Assembly (NCBI RefSeq): GCF_001695855.1
Contig: NZ_MBSS01000014.1
Coordinates: forward strand, 1 to 64,000
Source: Ensifer sp. LC163
GTDB lineage: Bacteria > Pseudomonadota > Alphaproteobacteria > Rhizobiales > Rhizobiaceae
Direction of reading: 5' to 3'
DNA: 64,000 bases
Translations under genes and position numbers: made by a program
The notes under the pieces: model-generated
The model's input: only the letters and a program-made list of their open reading frames with translations
What the model was told of the DNA's origin: nothing
Database searches by the model: none
Part shown: piece by piece, positions 52,974 through 60,170 of the stretch
Layout of the letters: the number at the start of each line of letters is the position of its first letter
Position numbering within the stretch: position 1 is the stretch's first letter

Positions 52974-53671
52974 CACGCCTTTTGATTTTGCTCTCGATCC
53001 TGGCGATCGGCCTCCTGTTGCTGATCGTCAACCATGACGCCGGCCGCACCTTCGGACTGGCGAATGACGATTTCGGCCAGCTCGTCTCGCTCGGCGCAAT
53101 TGCCACGCTGTTAAGCGCCGGCATCTGGCAAAGCCGTCGCCGCTTTGGCGTAGGCGCCCGGCAGGCAGCGATCTGGCTGCTCATTTTGCTGGCCCTCGTC
53201 TCGGCCTATGTCTATCGCTTCGAGCTACAGGGCTTCGGCAACCGGGTGCTTTCCGGTCTGATACCGGGTCGCGCCACCGTCATGACCGACAGCGAAGGCC
53301 GCCAGGAGGTGGTGCTGCAGAAGATGATCAACGGCCATTTCGAGACCAATGCCGCGGTCAACGGCAAAGAGATCAACATGCTGGTCGACACCGGCGCCAG
53401 CAGCATTGCGCTGACCTACGAAGATGCCGAGCGCATCGGGCTTGATCCGGCAAAGCTGAGCTACACGATGACGGTGATGACCGCCAACGGTCAGGCGATG
53501 GCGGCACCCGTACTGCTTTCCGAGGTCGCCATCGGCCCGATCGTGCGCAACGACGTCAGCGCGACGGTCGCGGCCGAAGGCAAGCTCGACCAGAGCCTGC
53601 TCGGCATGAGCTTCCTGTCGACTCTCGACTCCCTGCAGATGCGCACAGACGAGCTCCGGCTGCGCGACTGA
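52970..53671 (+). CDS. Membrane-anchored retropepsin-like aspartic protease (TIGR02281 type)
   Basis: A 233-residue protein with three hydrophobic helices (about residues 3-20, 38-52 and 67-83) and a C-terminal single-domain aspartic protease fold. The active-site motif is MLVDTGASSIALTYEDAERI, with the conserved VNGKEINM strand before it and SLLGMSFLSTLDSLQ near the end. Bacterial retropepsins act as dimers, here presumably in the periplasm. The substrate is unknown. It is coupled by ATGA to the DUF1289 gene. Confidence 0.88.
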   Translation: MTRLLILLSILAIGLLLLIVNHDAGRTFGLANDDFGQLVSLGAIATLLSAGIWQSRRRFGVGARQAAIWLLILLALVSAYVYRFELQGFGNRVLSGLIPGRATVMTDSEGRQEVVLQKMINGHFETNAAVNGKEINMLVDTGASSIALTYEDAERIGLDPAKLSYTMTVMTANGQAMAAPVLLSEVAIGPIVRNDVSATVAAEGKLDQSLLGMSFLSTLDSLQMRTDELRLRD

Positions 53672-53728
53672 ACGGGATCTGCGGCAAACGCTTCTTCTTG
53701 AACGCACTGGTTCAGGGCCGACCTCAGT

Positions 53729-53854
53729 CTGTCGACCACACGGGCGGCCCTGCGCGTCGTCTGGACCTTGTTTCAGGCACTGATCGCTATTTTCCTGGTC
53801 GGCGCCGCCATCATCTACGGCACGGGTGGCGGCCGTCAGTTCCGCAACCGGTAG
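53729..53854 (+). other. Candidate small membrane protein without a standard start codon
   Basis: The frame from 53702 to the TAG at 53852 reads as a protein: LSTTRAALRVVWTLFQALIA, then [21 protein letters not shown]. It has basic residues before a clear transmembrane helix. There is no ATG, GTG or TTG before the helix; a CTG at 53729 is the only plausible start. Either an unusual start, a frameshift from the TTG at 53698, or chance. Its end overlaps the convergent ABC permease gene by 19 bp. Confidence 0.3.
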
Positions 53855-54597
53855 CCGGTGCGGAAGATCCAGGCGAGTACCGACAGGCAGATCGTCAGGA
53901 ACACCACGATCATCGCCGCGCTGACGACCGGATTGACGTCGGACACTTCAAAGAAGCTCCAGCGGAAACCGCTGATGAGATAGAGCACCGGGTTGAAGTG
54001 GCTGACCGCCTGCCAGAACGGTGGCAGCATGTCGATCGAGTAGAAGCTGCCGCCAAGGAATACGAGCGGCGGGATGACCAGCATCGGGATCAGGTTCAGC
54101 TGCTCGAAGTCCTTGGCCCAGATGCCGATGATGAAGCCGAACAGGCTGAACGAAACGGCGGTCAACACGAAGAAGAAAATCATCGCCAAGGGATGGGCGA
54201 TCGAAAGATCGACGAACAGCGACGCCGTCAGAAGGATGATCGTGCCGATCATCACCCCCTTGGTCGCCGCCGCCCCGACATAACCGAGCACGATCTCGAC
54301 CATCGACACCGGCGAGGACAGCACCTCGTAGATCGTGCCGGTGAATTTTGGGAAATAGATGCCGAAGGAGCCGTTGCCGATGCACTGGGTCAGGAGCGTC
54401 AGCATGATCAGGCCAGGCGTGATGAAGGCGCCATAGGAGACGCCATCGATCTCCTGGATGCGTGCCCCGATCGCCGCGCCGAAGACGATGAAATAGAGCG
54501 AGGTGGAAATGACCGGCGACACCACGCTCTGCAGCAGGGTGCGCCGCGTGCGCGCCATCTCGAAGAAGTAGATCGACTTGATCGCTTCGATGTTCAT
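53836..54597 (-). CDS. ABC-2 type exporter permease
   Basis: A 253-residue inner-membrane permease with six hydrophobic helices. The ABC-2 signature region is [20 protein letters not shown] near the C-terminus, and [20 protein letters not shown] is the N-terminal amphipathic segment. It resembles E. coli YadH. The transported compound (drug, lipid or polysaccharide) is unknown. It overlaps the ATPase gene by four bases (ATGA) and is downstream of it. Confidence 0.92.
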   Translation of the reverse strand: MNIEAIKSIYFFEMARTRRTLLQSVVSPVISTSLYFIVFGAAIGARIQEIDGVSYGAFITPGLIMLTLLTQCIGNGSFGIYFPKFTGTIYEVLSSPVSMVEIVLGYVGAAATKGVMIGTIILLTASLFVDLSIAHPLAMIFFFVLTAVSFSLFGFIIGIWAKDFEQLNLIPMLVIPPLVFLGGSFYSIDMLPPFWQAVSHFNPVLYLISGFRWSFFEVSDVNPVVSAAMIVVFLTICLSVLAWIFRTGYRLRN

Positions 54598-55520
54598 CGT
54601 CCTGCTCCCACGATCTCGACGAAAATATCCTCCAGCGAGCTCTGCCGCGTGGAGATGTCCTTGAGGCGCACGCCGGCTTCGGCGAGCGCCGCCAGCAGCG
54701 AGGTTATGCCCGTGCGCTCGGCGCTGGTGTCATAGTCGTAGATCAGACAATGACCATCGCCCTCTAGCGTCAGGTTGTAGGTCGAGAGCGTTTCGGGCAC
54801 GGCTTCCAACGGATGCGACAGGTCGACACGCAGTTGCTTGCGCCCGAGCTTGCTCATCAGCGCCGTCTTGTCCTCCACCAGCAGGATCTCACCGCCATTG
54901 ATGACGCCGATGCGGTCGGCGATCTCTTCCGCCTCTTCGATGTAGTGGGTCGTCAGGATGATCGTCACGCCCGAGGCGCGCAGCCGTTCCACGACCTCCC
55001 ACATGCTCTTGCGCAGGCTGACGTCGACACCGGCGGTCGGCTCGTCGAGGAAGAGCACGCGCGGTTCGTGCGACAGCGCCTTGGCGATCAGCACACGCCG
55101 CTTCATGCCGCCGGAAAGCTCGCGCAGCATGTTGTCCTTCTTGTCCCAGAGGGACAGGTCCTTCAGCACCTTCTCGATATGCGCCGGGTTCGGCTTCTTG
55201 CCGTGCAGGCCGCGCGAAAAGGTGACGGTGTTCCAGACCGTCTCGAAGGCATCCGTCGTCAGTTCCTGCGGCACCAGGCCGATCATCGACCGCGTCTCGC
55301 GAAAATCGCGCACGACGTCATGGCCGCCGACCACCACGGTGCCGCCACTCGGATTGACGATGCCGCAGATGATCGAGATCAGCGTGGTCTTGCCCGCCCC
55401 GTTCGGACCAAGCAGCGCCAGGATCTCGCCCTGCTCGATATCGAGGCTGACGCCTTTCAGCGCCTTGAAGCCCGAGGCATAGGTTTTCGAAAGATTGGAA
55501 ACGGAAACGATAGGCGCCAT
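54594..55520 (-). CDS. ABC exporter ATP-binding protein
   Basis: A 308-residue ATPase with Walker [14 protein letters not shown], the Q-loop near GLVPQELT, signature [13 protein letters not shown], Walker [14 protein letters not shown] and switch His in [11 protein letters not shown]. The C-terminal 85 residues after the ATPase core are typical of the YadG/DrrA type. It forms a half-transporter with the permease encoded downstream. Confidence 0.93.
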   Translation of the reverse strand: MAPIVSVSNLSKTYASGFKALKGVSLDIEQGEILALLGPNGAGKTTLISIICGIVNPSGGTVVVGGHDVVRDFRETRSMIGLVPQELTTDAFETVWNTVTFSRGLHGKKPNPAHIEKVLKDLSLWDKKDNMLRELSGGMKRRVLIAKALSHEPRVLFLDEPTAGVDVSLRKSMWEVVERLRASGVTIILTTHYIEEAEEIADRIGVINGGEILLVEDKTALMSKLGRKQLRVDLSHPLEAVPETLSTYNLTLEGDGHCLIYDYDTSAERTGITSLLAALAEAGVRLKDISTRQSSLEDIFVEIVGAGR

Positions 55521-55631
55521 GAAGCTGATCCGGATGCGGGGAGCGAAGTCGACAGGTCTCGCCTATATGGGCCGATTCATTGCGATTTGCAGCCCGCGGC
55601 CCGCAAAAAACAAGGTGACGGAGCGTCAACA

Positions 55632-56120
55632 TCAGGGCAATCGGCCGCTTTCGATCCCGATCCGGTCATTCCCCTGCCCTTGCGCACGAGGCCCCACGCG
55701 CGGCAATCGATCGTGCAGCACCATACCGGCAAGCATGGCGACCACAAAAAGGGCCGTCGCCGGCAGGCCGAGCGAAAGGGATGCGAGCGCCGGACCGGGG
55801 CAAAGGCCGACCAGACCCCAGCCAACGCCGAAGATCGCCGAGCCGATGATGAGCCGTCGGTCGATCACGCGGTTCGCGGGCAAATGAAAGGCATCGTCGA
55901 GCAACGGCCGCTGCATGCGCCGGGTCATGAGGACGCCGAGTGCTGAGACGGCCACCGCGCCGCCGAGCACGAAGGCAAGTGACGGATTCCAGTCGCGCGT
56001 GATGTCGAGAAAGGCGCGAACGCGGGCCGGATCCAGCATGCCGGAGAGCGACAGGCCAATTCCGAAGATGACGCCGGAGGCAAGCGTTGCCACCAGGCGC
56101 GAGAAGGCGCTGCCGTTCAT
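55632..56120 (-). CDS. YeeE/YedE-type membrane protein (DUF6691)
   Basis: A 162-residue inner-membrane protein with about four helices. It is the second half of a split YeeE/YedE (TsuA-like) transporter. Seen are LASGVIFGIGLSLSGMLDPA and GVGWGLVGLCPGPALASLSL with the conserved Cys. Related two-gene pairs transport thiosulfate or other sulfur species. Its ATG overlaps the stop of the first half by four bases, and it ends the ArsR operon. Confidence 0.87.
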   Translation of the reverse strand: MNGSAFSRLVATLASGVIFGIGLSLSGMLDPARVRAFLDITRDWNPSLAFVLGGAVAVSALGVLMTRRMQRPLLDDAFHLPANRVIDRRLIIGSAIFGVGWGLVGLCPGPALASLSLGLPATALFVVAMLAGMVLHDRLPRVGPRAQGQGNDRIGIESGRLP

Positions 56121-56524
56121 TGGAGGAAACCTTGGAGATAGACGGTGGCGACGGCCGCGATCATGAAGGTGGCAACCGCCGCGACCGAGCGACGCGAAAG
56201 CCGGGCGAGACCGACGACGCCGTGACCGCTGGTGCAGCCTGAGCCCATGCGCGAGCCAAAACCGACAAGCAGCCCGCCAATCACCAACAGCGGCCAGGAG
56301 GACGTGACAGTAACCGCTGGCCAAGTGCCGGCGAAAAGACGGTAGATCACGGGACCCGCTATCAGGCCAAGAACAAAGACGATCCCGGTGGTGGCCTGGA
56401 CCCCTTGCAACAGCCTTCCGGCAATTCCGCTGATACCGGCCACACGACCGTTGGCTACCATCAGGATCGCCGCCGAAAGCCCGATCAGCAGGCCTCCGGC
56501 AAGCGCATTCCAGTACTCATTCAT
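56117..56524 (-). CDS. YeeE/YedE-type membrane protein
   Basis: A 135-residue inner-membrane protein, the first half of the split transporter. The conserved motif is FGSRMGSGCTSGHGVVGLAR with the functional Cys; ANGRVAGISGIAGRLLQ is the N-terminal counterpart. The ATG at 56524 overlaps the stop of the ArsR-family gene by four bases (ATGA), and AAGG precedes it. The three genes form a coupled operon that looks like the sulfur-responsive bigR-type operons of Agrobacterium and Xylella. Confidence 0.88.
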   Translation of the reverse strand: MNEYWNALAGGLLIGLSAAILMVANGRVAGISGIAGRLLQGVQATTGIVFVLGLIAGPVIYRLFAGTWPAVTVTSSWPLLVIGGLLVGFGSRMGSGCTSGHGVVGLARLSRRSVAAVATFMIAAVATVYLQGFLQ

Positions 56525-56853
56525 GTTTTCTTGCCTTCGCGACAGAAGATTTGACAAAGCGCGCCCACGAGCCGGGCGACCTTATCATGGCTCAGGCGAT
56601 AGAAAACCTGCTTGGCTTGGCGCCGCGTCGAAACGACGCCCGCATCGCGCAGCACGGTCAGTTGCTGTGACAGCGTCGGTTGGCGGATACCGAGCAATTC
56701 CTCCAGTGCCGCCACCGAATGTTCCCCTTCGAGAAGCGTGGTGACGATCAGCAGTCGGTTGCGATTGGCAAGCGTGCGCAGGATCTGTGAAACTTCGGTG
56801 GCATGCGCAGTCATGTCGGCGCGCATCCCTGGAAATCGCATTACAGTTCCCAT
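56521..56853 (-). CDS. ArsR-family regulator of the BigR/SqrR type
   Basis: A 110-residue winged-helix repressor. Helix-turn-helix: LEELLGIRQPTLSQQLTVLRD, then AGVVSTRRQAKQVFYRLSHD as the wing, as in BigR/SqrR/YgaV sensors of persulfides. Those sensors use two distant cysteines; here the N-terminal one is replaced by Thr (NRLLIVTTLLEGEHS), while two cysteines lie close together at Cys100 and Cys104 (LCQIFC). AGGAGG precedes the ATG. It is the first gene of the operon with the YeeE/YedE pair. Confidence 0.88.
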   Translation of the reverse strand: MGTVMRFPGMRADMTAHATEVSQILRTLANRNRLLIVTTLLEGEHSVAALEELLGIRQPTLSQQLTVLRDAGVVSTRRQAKQVFYRLSHDKVARLVGALCQIFCREGKKT

Positions 56854-56942
56854 GCCTTCCTCCTGTCGTGCCAAGGAGTGAGTGGAGCCCCGAAAATGAC
56901 GCGTCCGGGACAAGCCCGGATTCTATCCATGATTGTTATATG

Positions 56943-56966
56943 AAGTAATATATTATGGTAATACTT
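56943..56966. promoter_or_regulatory. Candidate ArsR-family operator
   Basis: AAGTAATA - 8 bp - TAATACTT is an imperfect 24-bp inverted repeat (seven of eight positions pair) about 90 bp upstream of the ArsR-type gene, in a locally A/T-rich segment. The layout is that of an ArsR-type site; binding is inferred. Confidence 0.45.
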
Positions 56967-57130
56967 ATTCGCAAGCCAGACGACACACAAACGCGTTACC
57001 ACCGACAGTCGGCCCGCACCGACGAGGACGATGAAAATCATATAGTAAATTCAGATTGTTACAATTGTAGGTCATCGGAAAGTAGCGCGCCAAAATTGGG
57101 CTAATTTCTGGAATCAACCAAGAGCAAGCG

Positions 57131-57397
57131 CTAAAACCTACGGTATAAAAACGACTTACACGCATAAGATGTATAAAAGCCATACATCAACCAGAATTTT
57201 GAAAATGCCGAATCCGCCTCGAGCTGGCGTCGGTCCATGGCATGGGCCGCCGCCACACCGAGCGGTGCAATCAGCCATATGATCGGAATGATCAGGCCAA
57301 CGGCGATCGCGTTGATGAAACCGGTTGAAAGCGCCGGCAGGCTGGCGCGCGCCACCCGCTCCAATCGTGACGGTGAGAATCCGGCAAAGGAACGCAA
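57131..57397 (-). pseudogene. Uncertain membrane-protein fragment
   Basis: A frame opened by TTG at 57397 encodes 88 residues: a basic N-terminus, a strong hydrophobic helix (TGFINAIAVGLIIPIIWLIA), then AAAHAMDRRQLEADSAFSKF and a tail that degrades into A/T-rich sequence. The first 70 residues look coding; the last 18 (SYACKSFLYRRF and preceding) lie where the GC content drops and look like accidental read-through. I read it as a truncated gene whose 3' end was replaced by unrelated DNA at about 57190. The family is not recognised. The adjoining 56870-57190 stretch holds no other gene. Confidence 0.35.
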
Positions 57398-57439
57398 TAT
57401 TGCCGCCGACGCGCCTGTTCTGTCACGAAACGGTGATGC

Positions 57440-57556
57440 TTTTCAATCAGTTTGGCGTCGCACGCGGCCCACCCGCCACGTGATTTGCACGCATCGCTTT
57501 AGTTCCGGAGACCCCTTATCCGGACATCGGCCGGCTCCCCGCCGGCCTCTTTTTTT
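57440..57556 (+). ncRNA. Predicted terminator-tailed small RNA
   Basis: A textbook plus-strand terminator, GGCCGGC-TCCCC-GCCGGCC-TCTTTTTTT (57529-57556), is preceded by a second hairpin TCCGG...CCGGA (57504-57524) with GACCCC in its loop. All flanking genes run on the minus strand, so no coding transcript needs this terminator. A small RNA starting somewhere in 57400-57490 is the simplest reading; its 5' end is a guess and I cannot place it in a known family. Confidence 0.5.
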
Positions 57557-57590
57557 GCCGGCTCACGATATGCGCGGTTCTGACGGCCCC

Positions 57591-58844
57591 TCAATCGCAA
57601 TGGCGGTAGCCGGTCTTGCGTGTCCTCAGGTCGAAGTGGAAATGATCCTTGTGAAAGGGATCGCTGCCCGGGCCGAGGACCGTGTTGAAGTATTTGCAGC
57701 TGTCGGTGCGAACAGCCTTCAAAAGCCCCTTCTCGCGAAAGGCGAAGAAGCCCTTCTTGCGCACGTCGATTTCCTTGCCGTTCTTCAACACGAACTTGCC
57801 GACATCGATGGCGTTGCCATGCGCATGCTCGGACATCGGGTTGCCCCGGCGCGAGTTCATGGTGCGGCAGGAATAGCCGCCGAGCGGCTTGATCGTCTTG
57901 ACGCCGGACCAGTAGCGATAGCGCGACGATGGCGCCAGCTCGTATTTCACCCATTTCGCAAAGGCCTCGGTCACTTCGCAGTTGAGCTTGACTGCGGGCT
58001 TGACGTCGATGCCGCCGGACAGGCCGCTGAGTTCGATCGGATAGTCGATGCCGCAGGAAGGGCCGTTGCTGATGCGCGGGATATCGCGGAACTCGACGCC
58101 GAGCTTGCGCAGGCGCTGGCGGCAGGCAATCTCCGAGCCCGGCATCTGACCGGTATATTGCCTCTCCGGCGTCGATAGCGGATTGCGCGCGCGTGGCAGC
58201 ATCGCCACCTGCTGCGGTTCCTGGGCTCTCTGCATGGCCCTCTGCCGCTCGAAGGCGCGGGCGCGCTGCGCCTCTTCCGCTGAAATCTGTTCGGCGGTCA
58301 ATGCAGGCAGATCCGGGTCGCCGCCAAGGCTCGCCTGGGCCTCATCTAAGGTCTGCGGCGGGCTGCCGAGCTGGCGGACATTGTCCTCGCCGATGCCACC
58401 GACGACGGGCTGGCTGGCATTGCCCTCGGCAATCTCGCTGCTCTGCTCCTCCGCCAGCCCGACCACCGGCTGCACGCCGAGCATCGCGTCCATGTTGACG
58501 CCTTCGGAAGGAATGGCGGTCGAGCCGGTATCGACCTGTTGGGCGCCGGAAAGGCTCGCCTCTTCGCTGTCGATCATCGGCAGGGCGCGGCGTGTCTGCT
58601 GGCGCGGCTCAACGGCCATTTCATTGCCACCGCCATTCCTGAAAGTCGAAACCGGCTCTCCGGAGGGATACGCCGCAACCTCCTGCTCCGGCACGGCATC
58701 GACCGGAACGGGCCTGATCGCGCCGACGCGTTCGCTGCCGTCGATGCGGGCCGAGGGCGTCAACACATCAGTCGTGCAGGCAACAAGCGAGATCGACAGC
58801 ACGAACGCCGTCAATGGACGATGGAGAGAGGGAACATACGCCAT
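57591..58844 (-). CDS. Extensin-like C-terminal domain lipoprotein
   Basis: A 417-residue exported lipoprotein: the signal ends in the lipobox LVAC (Cys23). A long low-complexity Pro/Glu/Gln-rich linker (about 30-235) precedes the extensin-like domain. That domain has CRQRLRKLGVEFRDIPRI, GGYSCRTMNSRRGNPMSEHA followed by HGNAIDVGKF, and HKDHFHFDLRTRK. The His/Asp/His pattern resembles LAS-type zinc peptidases such as M15, so it may cleave peptidoglycan. The promoter region contains a different double-palindrome repeat. Confidence 0.88.
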   Translation of the reverse strand: MAYVPSLHRPLTAFVLSISLVACTTDVLTPSARIDGSERVGAIRPVPVDAVPEQEVAAYPSGEPVSTFRNGGGNEMAVEPRQQTRRALPMIDSEEASLSGAQQVDTGSTAIPSEGVNMDAMLGVQPVVGLAEEQSSEIAEGNASQPVVGGIGEDNVRQLGSPPQTLDEAQASLGGDPDLPALTAEQISAEEAQRARAFERQRAMQRAQEPQQVAMLPRARNPLSTPERQYTGQMPGSEIACRQRLRKLGVEFRDIPRISNGPSCGIDYPIELSGLSGGIDVKPAVKLNCEVTEAFAKWVKYELAPSSRYRYWSGVKTIKPLGGYSCRTMNSRRGNPMSEHAHGNAIDVGKFVLKNGKEIDVRKKGFFAFREKGLLKAVRTDSCKYFNTVLGPGSDPFHKDHFHFDLRTRKTGYRHCD

Positions 58845-58879
58845 ACCGATTTGCCGCCTTCATCCCGCGTATAGGCCAG

Positions 58880-58970
58880 AAAATCGGTATCGATTTTCGA
58901 AAAGGCTCATACGCTCATTCAAAGTGCTAGAGCGACCTTAGCGCGTCCAAATGGACGCGCAGCGCTCTAG
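58880..58970. repeat. Second-type double palindrome (RIME-like)
   Basis: AAAATCG-GTAT-CGATTTT (58880-58897) is followed by CTAGAGCG...GCGCGTCC-AAAT-GGACGCGC...CGCTCTAG (58927-58970). It has the same two-palindrome plan as the other repeats but different arms, like the second RIME class. The gap 58845-59227 also holds the terminator at 59173 and nothing else I recognise. Confidence 0.65.
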
Positions 58971-59172
58971 GGCGGTATCGAAGACACCGCCACGCCGCAC
59001 CCACCCAACATCAAAACGGTGCAGTCCGCCTGTGTCGCGAGCCGGGCACGCCGCCGAAAAAGCCCGTTCTGGGGCGCATTTTAAGCAAACACGGTAAATG
59101 AAGCCTTGCGACATGCATCCAACATCCGGCAGGTCGACGGCTTCGCAATGCGCTGACGGCGCACAGCAAAAT

Positions 59173-59206
59173 GGCCTGCGCAGATCGCTCTGCGCAGGCC
59201 CGTTTC
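59173..59206 (-). terminator. Terminator of the Kazal-domain gene
   Basis: A perfect 12-bp stem (GGCCTGCGCAGA / TCTGCGCAGGCC) with a four-base loop lies 27 bp past the stop on the minus strand, followed by ATTTTG. The mirror side has TTTCACTTTT, so it may work both ways. Confidence 0.85.
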
Positions 59207-59227
59207 ACTTTTCCCGCTGACGCGTGA

Positions 59228-59779
59228 TTAGCGGCACTCACCGGGGTGCACGATCCGGAAACCGGCGCCACCTGCCTCGCAGGAATTCGGGAAGGTCTGG
59301 ATCCGGTTGCCGCGTTGGCCGCAGACCGGCGCATACTCGCGGGTGCAGAACTGGCCCTGCGGCGGGCGGTCGTCATCGCGGCGGCATTCGCCGGGCGCAA
59401 CCACGCGGAAGCCATCAGCCCGCGCCATGCAGGCATTCGAGAACGTCTGCTGCTGGCGGCCGCGCTGGCCGCACACCGGAGCGTATTCACGCGTGCAGGC
59501 CTGCGGCTCCCGCTCCGGCGGACGGTAATCCGGCCGGCACTCGCCACGGTGGATGACGTTGAAGCCGTCGGCGCGCGCCTGGCACGAATTCGAGAAGGTG
59601 CGCATGCGGCTGCCCCGCGCGCCACAGACCGGCGCATATTCCATCGTGCACATCGGCGGACGGATCGGCCCCGGACCGGGTCTTGGCTCGTCAACCACGA
59701 CGGTACACGCGGACAGAAATCCGAACGCCAGCAAAATAGCCGCCCCCGCCCGCGTAAAAAGAAGTCTGAGAAGCGCCAT
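59228..59779 (-). CDS. Lipoprotein with three Kazal-like protease-inhibitor domains
   Basis: A 183-residue lipoprotein (signal ending LSAC, Cys25) made of three Kazal-like units at about residues 44-81, 95-132 and 145-182. Each has four cysteines with identical spacing (C-x7-C-x13-C-x14-C) and the family core EYAPVCG...TF-N-C. Classical Kazal domains have six cysteines, so these are a reduced form. Kazal domains block serine proteases by inserting a loop; target and role here are unknown, but it would be displayed at the membrane surface or in the periplasm. GAGGGG precedes the ATG at 59779. Confidence 0.88.
   Translation of the reverse strand: MALLRLLFTRAGAAILLAFGFLSACTVVVDEPRPGPGPIRPPMCTMEYAPVCGARGSRMRTFSNSCQARADGFNVIHRGECRPDYRPPEREPQACTREYAPVCGQRGRQQQTFSNACMARADGFRVVAPGECRRDDDRPPQGQFCTREYAPVCGQRGNRIQTFPNSCEAGGAGFRIVHPGECR
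59234..59650 (-). repeat. Three tandem Kazal-unit repeats in the coding region
   Basis: Three about 114-bp coding units separated by Pro/Arg-rich linkers. Units 2 and 3 share TREYAPVCGQRG exactly, while unit 1 has TMEYAPVCGARG, indicating internal duplication. Confidence 0.85.
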
Positions 59780-59995
59780 GAATATCCCCTCTAGCACAGG
59801 CAGACGGGCGACCCGGCGCCATGCCGCGTCATTCCACCTCCCGTTCAGCCGTATCTATCTCCATACACGGATTGGTCAAGCCCGCCCTTCGCCGGAGTGA
59901 CCAACGGTTGAACGGAAGCCAAATCGTCAACGATTGGAGAAGGCCGAGCCGCCCCAGCGCACACCCGCGCTTCCGATCGGTTAGCTCGCGCCGCC

Positions 59996-60100
59996 TACTG
60001 CGTAATTCCTTAAATCGGATTCGATTTAGGGATAAATTATGCAGCAAGTTTAAAGTGTTACAGCGTCCCCAGCGTGTCATGTTTGACGCGCGGCGCTGTA
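59996..60100 (-). repeat. RIME-like double palindrome, copy 8 (reverse)
   Basis: A reverse-orientation full copy: TACTGCGTAATTCCTTAAATC, ...GATTTAGG, ATTATGCAG, then TTACAGCGTCC...GACGCGCGGCGCTGTA. It lies in the 391-bp gap 59780-60170 between the Kazal and chemoreceptor genes; the rest of the gap shows nothing else I recognise. Confidence 0.8.
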
Positions 60101-60170
60101 AGCGCCGAAATGCCGAAAAGCCTGCGTGCTTCCGCACGCAGGCCTTCATTGATCGCCATGGCCGTTGCGT

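Noticed and set aside
57237-58178. 313-codon plus-strand frame
   Set aside because: It runs antisense to the extensin-like gene and straight through the terminator at 57529, with no domain.
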